The notes under the pieces are model-generated. The model did no database searches. It was given only the letters and a program-made list of their open reading frames with translations, and was not told where the DNA came from. Below, piece by piece: positions 7,411 to 16,637 of a stretch of 64,000 bases of DNA. Both the position numbers and the translations under genes were made by a program. This DNA comes from Dyadobacter sp. CY356 (GTDB lineage Bacteria; Bacteroidota; Bacteroidia; Cytophagales; Spirosomataceae). The DNA lies in contig NZ_JAJTSZ010000001.1 in NCBI RefSeq assembly GCF_021440195.1, forward strand, positions 248,001-312,000, in the 5' to 3' direction. Position 1 is the stretch's first letter; every line of letters starts with the position of its first letter.

Positions 7411-10008
7411 ATGTTTATGCAGGGAAATTTTACCAAAATAGTTAATTCTTTACTCTCCTTTTTTCTGACAGTTTTAGTTGTCAATGTTTCCTGTGCCCAA
7501 AAATCTCCACCTGGAGATAGTATAAAAATTGCCATTGCCCCTGAGTATAATGAAGTCGGTAAATCCCATCGTTTTTTTCTCGGTGAAAATTACCGGAAGT
7601 TATGGGCTATGCCCGTTCCAATGCGGATACTTGATTTTTCCAAAGAACGTGGTGGTTTGACGATTGTGAAATTGGGTGGCGGAATGCAAACCCGTTCCCT
7701 GCGATTGAAAGATGTTTCCGGTAAAGAATGGGTTTTGAGAACGATACAGAAATATCCGGAACGCGGATTAGCCGAAAATCTTAAACCAACTATTGCAAAA
7801 GATATTGTCCAGGATCAGGTCTCCACTGGCCATCCTTTCGGTGCTTTGGTTGCGCCCTCTCTGGCTGGTGCTTTGGGGTTATTACATTCCAATCCTGAAA
7901 TTGTTTACGTTGGCAATGATCCGGGTTTGGGAGAATATCAAAAGGATTTTGCTGATGCAGTCTATTTATTTGAAGAAAGAAATCCTTTTGAAACCGAAAA
8001 GACGGACGCGACGGATAAGGCGCAGCGAAAAGTCAGGAATGATAATGACACAAATTTTGATGAAAAACTGACACTTCGTGCGCGTTTACTGGATATGGTT
8101 ATCGGTGACTGGGACCGCCACGAGGATAACTGGCGCTGGCTCCCGGAAAAGTCCAAAGGTGAAAGGATTTACAAACCCATCCCAAGAGACCGTGATAAAG
8201 TTTTTTACAAAACTTCCGGACTTTTGCCCTGGTTTTTGTCTCATCAATGGCTGAAATCCAATCTGCAGCCATACAGTGAAAATATCAGGGATGTAAAAGG
8301 ATATAATTTCAATGCCCGTTACCTGGATCGTTATTTTTTGAATCAGCTGGATGAAGATGACTGGAAAGAAGAAATAAAATATATTCAGGACAGGTTGACT
8401 TCTGAGCTTATTGATAGTACGATGAAGTTTTTGCCGGATCGTGTTTACGCCGATCCGAGTACCGCTGAACTTACGAAATCTTTAAAAGGCAGGGTGAAAA
8501 ATCTGCCGGTTTACGCGTTGGAATATTATCAATTTTTAGCCAGCATTGTAGAAATACCTGCATCTGATAAAAAAGAATATTTTGATATCCGCCATACCAA
8601 AAAAGGTGATATTGATCTGAGGATTTTTAATATTAAAAAAGACGGATCAAACGGCAGGACGATTTATCACCGCAAATTTGATCACAACGTTACCAAAGAA
8701 ATAAGGCTTTATGGATTTGAGGGAGAAGATGTCTTTGCTGTTAATGGCACCACAAAATCTTCTATCAAAGTCCGCATGGTTGGTGGTGATGATATAGATA
8801 CATTTGAAATTGACGAAAACCTGAAAAATAAATACAAACAGTATGTCTATGACCGTTCGGATCAGGAAAATAAATTACCTGCGCCGTCGCTTGCCAGGTT
8901 GCGGTTATCTGCGGATACGTCTGTGAATCAATACAATAAGAGAAGTTTTCTTTTTGACAGGCTCGGGCCTCTTTTTCGTATTAATTACAATATCGATCAG
9001 GGAATTCAACTGGGAGCAGGTTTGATTTTCGAAAAGCAGGGATTTCGAAAGGAACCTTATGCCTTTAAAAATGAATTTTGGGCTAATTATTCGACTGGCA
9101 GAAAATCTTTTATCCTGGACTATGTTGGCGATTTTAAAAAAGTATTTGGGCTAAATGATCTCGAAATTGATGCACATTTATTAGGGCCAAACAATTTGAG
9201 CAACTTTTTTGGTATTGGAAATAATACGAAATTCCCTAACAAAGGAAACAGGAAAATGCCATATTATCGAAACAGGTATGATTATCTGACAGTAGATTTT
9301 AAATTGAAACGGAAAATAACAAAGGATCTAACTTTGTTCGGGGGTGTATCGACAGAGTATTATACCAGTAAACAAAACAACAATCTAACCCGGTTTCTGT
9401 TCGACTTTAATGAAACAAATCCGCAATATCAGGTTTTTCAGGATCGTGTTTATGCCGGTTTAATAGCAGGCTGGACTTATGATACCCGCGACAATATTTC
9501 TATGCCTTCAAAAGGACTTTACTGGAATACAACTTTTTCGGCAAAGGAAAAACTCAATGGATTTTCACAGTCCTACGGTAAGCTGGCTACCGAAATCAGA
9601 TATTATCTAAGTAGTAAAAATGCTGATTTTGTAATGGCAAACCGTTTGGGTGGTGGTACCACTGTGGGTGATCCGGCCTTCTTCCAAAAAATGCAATTAG
9701 GAGGCGTTCGCAGTCTTCGCGGATATCATACCAATCGTTTTACAGGCAAAACGATGATGTACCACAATCTTGATATGAGGCTGGATGTCCTGCATTTCAC
9801 TTCTTATATCGTTCCGGGAACGTTAGGAATTATTGGTTTCAATGATGTAGGGCGGGTCTGGGAGCCAGATCAATCTTCAAAAAAATGGCATGATGGATAT
9901 GGCGGCGGATTGTATGTAGTTCCGGCAGAGCTGCTTCTAATTCAATTTGTGATGGGTTTTTCCAGGGAAGGGTCCCTGCCTTATATCTCAATCGGTTTTA
10001 GTTTCTAG
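7411..10008 (+). CDS. Outer-membrane surface-antigen barrel with atypical kinase-like N-terminal region
   Basis: 865 residues with a signal peptide ending near SCAQ (about residue 30). Residues about 45-330 carry a conserved periplasmic region: MQTRSLRLKD, KEWVLRTIQKYPERGL, then GDWDRHEDNW (232-241) and PIPRDRDKVF (256-265). The DRHxxN plus later D.D pattern resembles the catalytic and metal-binding loops of atypical kinases such as PI3/PI4-, HipA- and CotH-type proteins; this likeness is my inference. The second half (about 500-865) is a D15/BamA-type barrel with YDTRDN, LGGVRSLRGY and a C-terminal ISIGFSF strand. I recall Bacteroidota relatives with an added metallophosphoesterase; that domain is absent here. 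It is convergent with the histidine kinase gene, five bases away. Confidence 0.75.
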   Translation: MFMQGNFTKIVNSLLSFFLTVLVVNVSCAQKSPPGDSIKIAIAPEYNEVGKSHRFFLGENYRKLWAMPVPMRILDFSKERGGLTIVKLGGGMQTRSLRLKDVSGKEWVLRTIQKYPERGLAENLKPTIAKDIVQDQVSTGHPFGALVAPSLAGALGLLHSNPEIVYVGNDPGLGEYQKDFADAVYLFEERNPFETEKTDATDKAQRKVRNDNDTNFDEKLTLRARLLDMVIGDWDRHEDNWRWLPEKSKGERIYKPIPRDRDKVFYKTSGLLPWFLSHQWLKSNLQPYSENIRDVKGYNFNARYLDRYFLNQLDEDDWKEEIKYIQDRLTSELIDSTMKFLPDRVYADPSTAELTKSLKGRVKNLPVYALEYYQFLASIVEIPASDKKEYFDIRHTKKGDIDLRIFNIKKDGSNGRTIYHRKFDHNVTKEIRLYGFEGEDVFAVNGTTKSSIKVRMVGGDDIDTFEIDENLKNKYKQYVYDRSDQENKLPAPSLARLRLSADTSVNQYNKRSFLFDRLGPLFRINYNIDQGIQLGAGLIFEKQGFRKEPYAFKNEFWANYSTGRKSFILDYVGDFKKVFGLNDLEIDAHLLGPNNLSNFFGIGNNTKFPNKGNRKMPYYRNRYDYLTVDFKLKRKITKDLTLFGGVSTEYYTSKQNNNLTRFLFDFNETNPQYQVFQDRVYAGLIAGWTYDTRDNISMPSKGLYWNTTFSAKEKLNGFSQSYGKLATEIRYYLSSKNADFVMANRLGGGTTVGDPAFFQKMQLGGVRSLRGYHTNRFTGKTMMYHNLDMRLDVLHFTSYIVPGTLGIIGFNDVGRVWEPDQSSKKWHDGYGGGLYVVPAELLLIQFVMGFSREGSLPYISIGFSF

Positions 10009-10013
10009 CCTGG

Positions 10014-11321
10014 TCAGCTTTCCATATCCTGATTTTGCGCTTCCATTTCTTCCATAATTTTGGCAGGAATCATAATACGAAAAGTGGTTCCTTTACCAAC
10101 TTCGGAGCTTTTGACAAATAATTTACCGCCGTGGTAATCTTCAATGATACGTTTGGCCAGTGTAAGTCCCAAGCCCCAGCCACGCTTTTTGGTACTAAAT
10201 CCGGGATTGAAAATTTTATTGGCATTCGCCTTGGTCATTCCTTTCCCGTTGTCAGAAATATCAATCAGGATTTCCTTGCTCAGCGGCGGAGCCTGAAGTG
10301 TAACATGAATTTCACCGATTCCGGCCATTGCATCCACCGCATTTTTGCAAATGTTTTCAACAACCCATTCAAAAAGATTTTTATTTAAAAGTGCAGTCTG
10401 ACCTTCCGCCAACTGGTCATGAATGTGAAAATGTACTTTGGAAGAAACCCGTTTTTGCAGGTAAGTGATAAAACTTGTAACGATAAGTGATACAGATTCC
10501 TGTTTTAAGGTGGGAACCGAACCGATATTGGAAAAACGTGTCGTGATCATTTCAAGACGTACCACATCTTTCTCGATCTCATCGGCAATGGAAGAATCAA
10601 TATTGGGATCACTGCGAAAATATTCAACCCAGGCCATCAATGATGACAGTGGCGTTCCCAATTGATGCGCAGTTTCCTTGGCCAGACCAACCCAAACCCG
10701 GTTTTGTTCTGCTTTTCTGGCAGCACTAAAAGCCAGATATGCCAGATAGCCAATCAGCAGCATGACCGAAAGCTGTACAAAAGGATAATATCTGAGCTGC
10801 GTTAATAAAAATGAATTGCTGTAATAAATATAACCTACTTTGCCTTCTCCGATCTGTACAGGTACCGGAGTATGCTCACTTTTCATTTTTATTAACTGCG
10901 CTTCAATGATACGCTCCTTTTCACGAAGCGATGCATTTTTGGGAAAGTTGATATTTCTCTGGATGGGGAAATTATTTTCATCAACATAAATAACAGGAAT
11001 CTGATAGAATGTAACTGCATCCTGAATCACGCCCATTACCACATTGAAATTCTCATCATCGGGGCTGTTAACAATATAGCGCAGGCCTTCTCCATATAGT
11101 TTTACTTCGCGCTCTTCTCTTTCTTCAAGTTTATCAACCAGATCGTTGGTATAAAACAATGAAGCTATACTCAAAAAGAGTAAAATTACCCCAATAGCAT
11201 ATTTTAAATTGCCTTTTTTCTCATACGTTTCAACCAGAGAACGACGCAGCTTTTCGCTGTTTATAAGCGCAGCCGGGTGTAATCGGAAACGGGGTTTATT
11301 TTTAGGTGTTTCTGCAATCAT
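10014..11321 (-). CDS. Membrane sensor histidine kinase
   Basis: 435 residues. Membrane segments at about 41-58 and 180-200 enclose a periplasmic sensor loop of about 120 residues. The dimerisation and phosphoacceptor box is ETAHQLGTPLSSL with His219; the ATPase part shows the N box (NAVDAM), GKGMT and GWGLGLTLAKRI. There is no HAMP or PAS domain and no response regulator gene beside it, so it is an orphan kinase in this window. The signal is unknown. Confidence 0.9.
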   Translation of the reverse strand: MIAETPKNKPRFRLHPAALINSEKLRRSLVETYEKKGNLKYAIGVILLFLSIASLFYTNDLVDKLEEREEREVKLYGEGLRYIVNSPDDENFNVVMGVIQDAVTFYQIPVIYVDENNFPIQRNINFPKNASLREKERIIEAQLIKMKSEHTPVPVQIGEGKVGYIYYSNSFLLTQLRYYPFVQLSVMLLIGYLAYLAFSAARKAEQNRVWVGLAKETAHQLGTPLSSLMAWVEYFRSDPNIDSSIADEIEKDVVRLEMITTRFSNIGSVPTLKQESVSLIVTSFITYLQKRVSSKVHFHIHDQLAEGQTALLNKNLFEWVVENICKNAVDAMAGIGEIHVTLQAPPLSKEILIDISDNGKGMTKANANKIFNPGFSTKKRGWGLGLTLAKRIIEDYHGGKLFVKSSEVGKGTTFRIMIPAKIMEEMEAQNQDMES

Positions 11322-11569
11322 TTATTTTCAGACACTTAACAAATTTACCTGTTGAAATATTAAGGCTTACAAATAACGTAAAATAATTGTGCTTAGTGGA
11401 TTTTACTATCAATTTCCTTTGTTGTGAGGTCAGGAATAAAGATGACCAATGTCATTTAAACGCCTCGGATTATAGCGGAAATTTACAATACCAGGCGAAG
11501 TTTTATTTATATGTTTTCTAAATAAAGATGTGCTCTTTGTTAAGCGTTCCTATTGTAAATTTTGTGCTG

Positions 11570-11577
11570 TATTTTTG
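11570..11577 (+). promoter_or_regulatory. Putative -7 promoter box of hemA
   Basis: TATTTTTG fits the Bacteroidota -7 consensus TAnnTTTG and lies 22 bases before the hemA ATG. No TTG is found 17-23 bases upstream of it, so the assignment rests on one box. Confidence 0.35.
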
Positions 11578-11598
11578 TAAATCGAATTAGACCTAGTG

Positions 11599-12858
11599 AT
11601 GTATAATCATTTCAAATCAATAAGTTTATCACATCGGAATGCCCCACTTTCCATCAGAGAGCAACTTGCGCTTTCAGAGGAAGGAGCAAAAGGAATAATG
11701 CTTCGTTTGAAGGATTTTTTCGAAGTTTCCGATGTTCTTGTCGTTTCAACCTGCAATCGTACAGAAATATATTATTCTTCCGCCGAAGATCTGAATGAAG
11801 AAATTATCAAACTTCTTTTAATTGAGAAGGGAATCTCTGATATACATTCTTTTCTGGATTACTTTGATCGTTTTTCAGAAGGTGAAAGTGCTGTGCAACA
11901 CTTATTTGAAGTTGCTACCGGCCTTCACTCTCAGGTGGTTGGTGATATGCAAATTCCAAATCAGATCAAACACGCTTACCAGTGGACTGCCGATCTGAAC
12001 ATGGCCGGGCCATTTTTGCACAGACTTTTACATACCATCTTTTTCGCCAACAAGCGTGTAGCACAGGAAACGTTTTTCCGTGATGGAGCGGCTTCGGTTT
12101 CTTACGCTGCTGTTGAACTTTTGGATGGTTTGATGCCTAATCCTAAGATTCTGGTTGTTGGTCTGGGAGAAATCGGGACGGATGTTTGCCGGAATCTTGC
12201 GCAAAAAACAGGTGCGGATGTAACATTGGTAAACCGTACTTCGAGCAAAGCTGAGGCTCTTGCCACTGAGCTGGGTTTCAAAGTTGCTGATTTTGAAAAT
12301 ATTGAACAGGAAATTTCAAAAGCCGATATAATCGTTTCTTCTATTGCCCTTGATGAACCGTTTTTTACAAAAGAAATGATGGTTCGTCTGCGTGGTATGT
12401 CTTTCAAATATTTTATTGATCTGTCGGTTCCGCGTAGTGTATCACCGGAAGTGGAAGAAATTCCTGGTGTGATGCTCTATTCAATTGATTCAATTCGTTC
12501 AAGAGCAGACGAAGCACTGACACGTCGTCTGGAATCTGTTCCACGGGTGAGAGAAATCATTGGCGAAGCTGTTCTGGAATTTAATGACTGGTCAAAAGAA
12601 ATGATTGTTTCACCGACCATTCAAAAATTAAAAGGTGCGCTTGAACAAATACGTAAAGAAGAACTGACACGGTTCACTAAAAATCTGAGTGATTCTGAAC
12701 TTGAAAAAGTAGAACGTATCACGACAAGCATGATGCAGAAAATCCTGAAATTGCCGGTTTTGCAACTGAAAGCAGCCTGTAAGCGGGGAGAAGCAGAAAC
12801 GCTGATCGATGTTTTGAATGATCTTTTCAATCTTGAAAAGCAAAGCGAAACACACTGA
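11599..12858 (+). CDS. hemA: Glutamyl-tRNA reductase
   Basis: First committed enzyme of C5 tetrapyrrole synthesis: reduces glutamyl-tRNA to glutamate-1-semialdehyde with NADPH. 419 residues from the ATG at 11599 (a GTG directly before it would add one residue). The catalytic Cys is in VVSTCNRTEIY near residue 50; SQVVGDMQIPNQIK is the second family signature; the NADPH-binding site is VVGLGEIGTDV; and the C-terminal dimerisation helix follows PTIQKLKGALEQIR. Full family length. It is monocistronic here, with a terminator right after it and no other hem gene in view. Confidence 0.96.
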   Translation: MYNHFKSISLSHRNAPLSIREQLALSEEGAKGIMLRLKDFFEVSDVLVVSTCNRTEIYYSSAEDLNEEIIKLLLIEKGISDIHSFLDYFDRFSEGESAVQHLFEVATGLHSQVVGDMQIPNQIKHAYQWTADLNMAGPFLHRLLHTIFFANKRVAQETFFRDGAASVSYAAVELLDGLMPNPKILVVGLGEIGTDVCRNLAQKTGADVTLVNRTSSKAEALATELGFKVADFENIEQEISKADIIVSSIALDEPFFTKEMMVRLRGMSFKYFIDLSVPRSVSPEVEEIPGVMLYSIDSIRSRADEALTRRLESVPRVREIIGEAVLEFNDWSKEMIVSPTIQKLKGALEQIRKEELTRFTKNLSDSELEKVERITTSMMQKILKLPVLQLKAACKRGEAETLIDVLNDLFNLEKQSETH

Positions 12859-12888
12859 CAAAGAATATTATTCACTATGGAGTTATAA

Positions 12889-12925
12889 AACCCTGATGAC
12901 CGCAAGGAATTCAGGGTTATTTTTT
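12889..12925 (+). terminator. Rho-independent terminator of hemA
   Basis: Stem AACCCTGA / TCAGGGTT with a 14-base loop and a following ATTTTTT, starting 31 bases after the hemA stop. Confidence 0.8.
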
Positions 12926-12941
12926 GGATTATAAACAATAA

Positions 12942-12969
12942 AGAACGGGCCGCTTTTGCGGCCCGTTCT
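12942..12969 (-). terminator. Terminator of the ferritin-like gene pair
   Basis: Perfect 12-bp stem AGAACGGGCCGC / GCGGCCCGTTCT with a four-base loop. Read on the minus strand it is followed by TTTATTGTTT. It ends the leftward unit 14550-13012. Confidence 0.8.
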
Positions 12970-13011
12970 ATGCATTACCTTACCCTCCACAATATTTTTA
13001 TTTATTGCTGA

Positions 13012-13809
13012 TTACATCGTTTTGATGAAAGGACCAGCAATTTTAAGAACTTCTTCCATAGTCAAAGGCTCATCAAATGATTCCGTAATGGCAGTGAAAG
13101 ATATACCTTCCAAACCTGCAACACCAGGAAGATTCAAAGTACCCTGAACAACATTTCCTTCACCCGCGTAAACCGCAGCAGGAACACCAGTATCATTTGA
13201 AATCCAACCTTTGATCGTTGCATCACCAGAAATTTTCCCAAGAATTCTTCTTGCAATTGCAGCGTGACGCGCTTCAACTGAATGTATTTGAAGAGCATAC
13301 TCCAACAAAGGTTTTGACGTGATAAGGTTACCAGCCTGTCCTTTGTATGCGCGTACTCCTGTATCTTCCAAAGCTTTTGAAACCGTGACAAACGTCGCGA
13401 AATCAGTGAAAACTGTTGGGAACACAGCAGGGAAATCAAAAGTTGGTTTTTTTACTGCTGCTGCACCAAGTGCAGCTACAAGAAAGTCAACGTGTGCTTT
13501 CTCATGTTTTCCGATTTGTGCGAATACCGGTGCATATTCAGCTTTGATCAGTCCGGCTGTACCGTTACCAATCATATAGAATTCGTTTTCCAGGTATTCA
13601 AGTGTCAAAGCGTAGTTCAAAACTTCCGTAGCAGTTGGAGTAGCACCAAATGCCTTGTTCACGATAGAACCGAAAGCAACAGGAACAGCAGCTGCTGCCA
13701 GTTTGCTACCAATACGGTTCATAAACATACGACGAGACGCATGCTCTAAACGGCCAACTGCATCGCCGTCAAATTTTTGGAAACTGTCAATTATATTAAA
13801 AATATTCAT
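13012..13809 (-). CDS. Exported ferritin-like domain protein, second of a pair
   Basis: 265 residues. After a cytosolic-looking start comes a twin-arginine-like segment (HASRRMFMNRIG) and a hydrophobic run ending near AFGA (about residue 55). The mature part shows the ferritin-like four-helix pattern with Glu/His pairs: LTLEYLENEFY, IGKHEKAHVDFL, FEDTG-like ALEDTGVRAYKGQ and HSVEARHAAIARRIL. This is the Ferritin_2 family, usually di-metal binding. Its gene follows another member with 27 bases between them, so the two are co-transcribed and may form a complex. Their role (oxidative or desiccation stress) is only inferred from the family. Confidence 0.85.
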   Translation of the reverse strand: MNIFNIIDSFQKFDGDAVGRLEHASRRMFMNRIGSKLAAAAVPVAFGSIVNKAFGATPTATEVLNYALTLEYLENEFYMIGNGTAGLIKAEYAPVFAQIGKHEKAHVDFLVAALGAAAVKKPTFDFPAVFPTVFTDFATFVTVSKALEDTGVRAYKGQAGNLITSKPLLEYALQIHSVEARHAAIARRILGKISGDATIKGWISNDTGVPAAVYAGEGNVVQGTLNLPGVAGLEGISFTAITESFDEPLTMEEVLKIAGPFIKTM

Positions 13810-13836
13810 GTCTTCGTGATATTAGAATGTTGATGA

Positions 13837-14550
13837 TTAAGATGGCAAGTTTGCACCACTGATTTTGTCCATTACAAAAGGCTGAACAGCCGGAAGGATA
13901 ACACTCGGAGGAACCGCAGCATCAAATCCACCAAATCCCATGATCGAGACAAGAACATCGTCACCAGCAAAAGACATTGTGTTTGGCATCAACAAGTCAC
14001 GGATGATAGAAGCGTGACGTGCTTCAACAGATACAATTTTTCCTGCAAGAAGCAAGTAATCAGCGCTCATAATCAATTTACCAGCACCATTGTAAGCCTG
14101 AACTCCTGTATCTTCAAACAATTTGGCAGCACCTAATACGCTTGCACGGTCGTTGAAATTGATAGAAGAGAAATTTGGGGTTAAACCTTTGATAGCAGCA
14201 CCACCCAAAGCAGCTTTGAAGAATTGTCTGTGAATGATTTCATGATCACGAATGTCAGTAAGGATCATTTTTTCTTCAGCTGACATACCTGCATAAGGAC
14301 TAGCCATTACCTGTGTGTAGAATGCAGCTTCCAATTGTTCCAGTGCATAAGCATAGTTAAGGATACCAACATCACCTGATCCTAAATCAACTGTCTGGTC
14401 ACCCTGAATGTCATGGTCCGTACATGCGCCCAAGATAAATGCACCTGTCGCAGCAGCAACACCGGCAGATCTTAAAAAGTAGCGTCTGTTTACCACAGAT
14501 AGCATTTGCTTATCTTCGGAAACTGGGTTGTCTAATAAGGTTTTTTTCAT
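13837..14550 (-). CDS. Exported ferritin-like domain protein, first of a pair
   Basis: 237 residues with a Tat-type leader (VNRRYFLRSAGVAAATGAF) running into a lipobox-like ILGAC, so a Tat-exported lipoprotein is plausible. Ferritin-like helices carry the expected residues: YALEQLEAAFYTQ, IRDHEIIHRQFF, LFEDTGVQAYNGAG and VSVEARHASIIRDLL. The two proteins of the pair share this pattern but differ in the leader. Co-transcribed with 13012-13809. Confidence 0.85.
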   Translation of the reverse strand: MKKTLLDNPVSEDKQMLSVVNRRYFLRSAGVAAATGAFILGACTDHDIQGDQTVDLGSGDVGILNYAYALEQLEAAFYTQVMASPYAGMSAEEKMILTDIRDHEIIHRQFFKAALGGAAIKGLTPNFSSINFNDRASVLGAAKLFEDTGVQAYNGAGKLIMSADYLLLAGKIVSVEARHASIIRDLLMPNTMSFAGDDVLVSIMGFGGFDAAVPPSVILPAVQPFVMDKISGANLPS

Positions 14551-15012
14551 AATCTTGATGTTTCTAAAACTCTCGTTTGTTGAAAAGGTTGAATTTTAAA
14601 CAGACTTACGACGACCTATTCAAAATAGATTAAACAATTTTAAAAATATTTGGTATTCACATTGTTTGGCAAAACTTGATTTTGCATTCCTACGCTATTT
14701 ATTCAATTAAACGCCGGTAATGATTGGATTTTTACCAGAATGAAAAATGTCAAAACATTAAATTTTTTTTTGAGTGTAGAAAATATTGTAGATTCTTTCG
14801 GTTTTATTTTTTTGGATGTTGAGAATGAGACTTTTGTATTATGTCAAAGCCTGACTTTTTAAATCAATCATAATACATCTTACTAAGCATTATGCTATAT
14901 AATTAATTAATTTGCCGCTGGCTTAACATCCGGTTTTAAATTTTCTGCGTATGTTTAAAATAATACGTAATCCGGCAAGCAATATATTAGTACATCTTTA
15001 CCTCCATCCGAT
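14551..15012. other. 462-bp divergent intergenic region
   Basis: AT-rich DNA between the ferritin-like pair (leftward) and the Wzi-like gene (rightward). It must hold both promoters, but I see no clear TTG/TAnnTTTG pair, no hairpin of note and no small gene. An AATTAATTAATT run lies near 14901. Confidence 0.5.
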
Positions 15013-16572
15013 ATGGCGTGCATATACGCTCAGAAAAGAGTAAGCCAGCATATATCCGGCATTTTGAAAATTTTCCGTTCTAACGGTTATCATACCAGCT
15101 TACTGCTGTCTGTTTTATTGATAAATGAATGTTTTACAGTACAGGCTCAAAACCAGCACTGGAGTCCGTCCGCCGAATTGGGAAGCTATATTGGCACAAG
15201 TTCAACAGCACCATTCTGGTTACGGTCTAACCAGTTCGGTACGGTTCCGCTAACCATGCCCGCATTAACCGGGCGCGTGGGGCTGACGTATGAATCTCAG
15301 ATATATGCCGATACGATTAAAAAATCAAGACATGCTAAAATCCGTTGGGGCGCAGGTGCGGAAACGGTTTTTAACCTTGGGAGAGGCAATGAAAAAGTTT
15401 TGCTTCCGGAAGCGTATATTAAAGTAAGGTGGAAAAAGCTGGAATTCTGGGGCGGCAGGAGAAAACAAATTTTAGGAATCATTGACACGACATTAAGTAC
15501 CGGCTCTTTTACCTGGTCGGGTAATGCGATGCCGGTGCCAAAAATTCAGCTTGGTTTCCCGGATTATGTCCCTTTGAAATTTTTAAATAATTATGTTTCC
15601 CTAAAAGGTTTTTTCTCACACGGCTGGTTTAATGTACCTTATATACAAGGTGCTTATCTTCATCAGAAAACGTTGCATGGAAAGTTTGGGAAACCGGGGG
15701 GTAAGTTTAGTATGCAGGTCGGCGTGGTACATAGTGTTACCTGGGGAGGTCATGCAGATTATTTACAAAGCAGTCCTCTTGCGGTTAATGGGCAACTAAC
15801 GGATAATTTCGGAGATTTTTTATGGGGCGTTGTTATAGGCAAAATTCCAAAAGCATATCAAAATAGACGTTTTACAAATTTTGATGGTGAAAACAGGGTA
15901 GGGAATCATGTGGGGCAATATGATCTTGCTTTTGAGTACAAATTGAAAACTTCAAAATTACTTCTTTATCATAACCATCCGTTTGAAGACGGATCTGGTT
16001 TACAATTGCAAAATATCCCTGACGGATTATATGGATTGAGCTGGAAAAGGGCGTCAACTACCAAATCTTTTATTGAAGTTAGAGGGGTTTTGCTTGAATA
16101 TCTTTTTAGTAAGGATCAGTCAGGTGCAGGCTTTGATCTGACCAATACACATTTTAAAGGGAATGATAATTATTTTGACCATGCCCAATATAAAGAAGGC
16201 TGGTCATATTTTGGAAAAGGCATGGGGACGCCGTTTATTCAGCCAAACAGTGAAATTAAATCACAATACTGGGGTGAGTTTTTTCCTGATAACCGGGTTG
16301 GCGTTTATCACGTCGGACTGGAAGGAACGGCGGCGAAATCAATTCAATGGCGGACCAAATTATCTTACAGTTCAAATTTTGGAACAAATAACAGACCATT
16401 CAATCCTACGGCAAGGCAATTTTCTTATTTGTTGATGGTCGATGCACCAATTTTTAAATGGGGAAATACAAGGCTGGTAACCAAACTTGCTTTTGATCAG
16501 GGCGACTTGTTGCCGTCATCTCTGGCGGGATATATAGGTTTCAGGTCTACGGCCTGGGGGAAATGGAAATAA
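15013..16572 (+). CDS. Capsule assembly Wzi family outer-membrane protein
   Basis: 519 residues with an unusually long leader before the hydrophobic core (TSLLLSVLLINECFTVQAQ), so the true start may lie further in. The mature part begins NQHWSPSAELGSYIGTSSTA then PFWLRSNQFG, the hallmark of the Bacteroidota Wzi-like family, followed by a barrel with LEFWGGRRKQILG and LGFPDYVPLKF. In Enterobacteria Wzi binds capsule polysaccharide at the surface; here that role is inferred from family. No capsule genes lie next to it. Confidence 0.85.
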   Translation: MACIYAQKRVSQHISGILKIFRSNGYHTSLLLSVLLINECFTVQAQNQHWSPSAELGSYIGTSSTAPFWLRSNQFGTVPLTMPALTGRVGLTYESQIYADTIKKSRHAKIRWGAGAETVFNLGRGNEKVLLPEAYIKVRWKKLEFWGGRRKQILGIIDTTLSTGSFTWSGNAMPVPKIQLGFPDYVPLKFLNNYVSLKGFFSHGWFNVPYIQGAYLHQKTLHGKFGKPGGKFSMQVGVVHSVTWGGHADYLQSSPLAVNGQLTDNFGDFLWGVVIGKIPKAYQNRRFTNFDGENRVGNHVGQYDLAFEYKLKTSKLLLYHNHPFEDGSGLQLQNIPDGLYGLSWKRASTTKSFIEVRGVLLEYLFSKDQSGAGFDLTNTHFKGNDNYFDHAQYKEGWSYFGKGMGTPFIQPNSEIKSQYWGEFFPDNRVGVYHVGLEGTAAKSIQWRTKLSYSSNFGTNNRPFNPTARQFSYLLMVDAPIFKWGNTRLVTKLAFDQGDLLPSSLAGYIGFRSTAWGKWK

Positions 16573-16590
16573 ATTTTCTTTATCAATATA

Positions 16591-16637
16591 AAAACTGAAA
16601 AGGTGGCCGAATTTCTCAGCCACCTTTCAGTTTTTAC
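16591..16637. terminator. Bidirectional terminator between Wzi-like and helicase genes
   Basis: Inverted repeat AACTGAAA(A)GGTGGC / GCCACCTTTCAGTT with A-rich and T-rich flanks, between converging genes. It overlaps the last codons of the helicase gene by a few bases. Confidence 0.8.

Noticed and set aside
12621..12938. Minus-strand frames over the hemA end
   Set aside because: Shadows of hemA; they run through its terminator.
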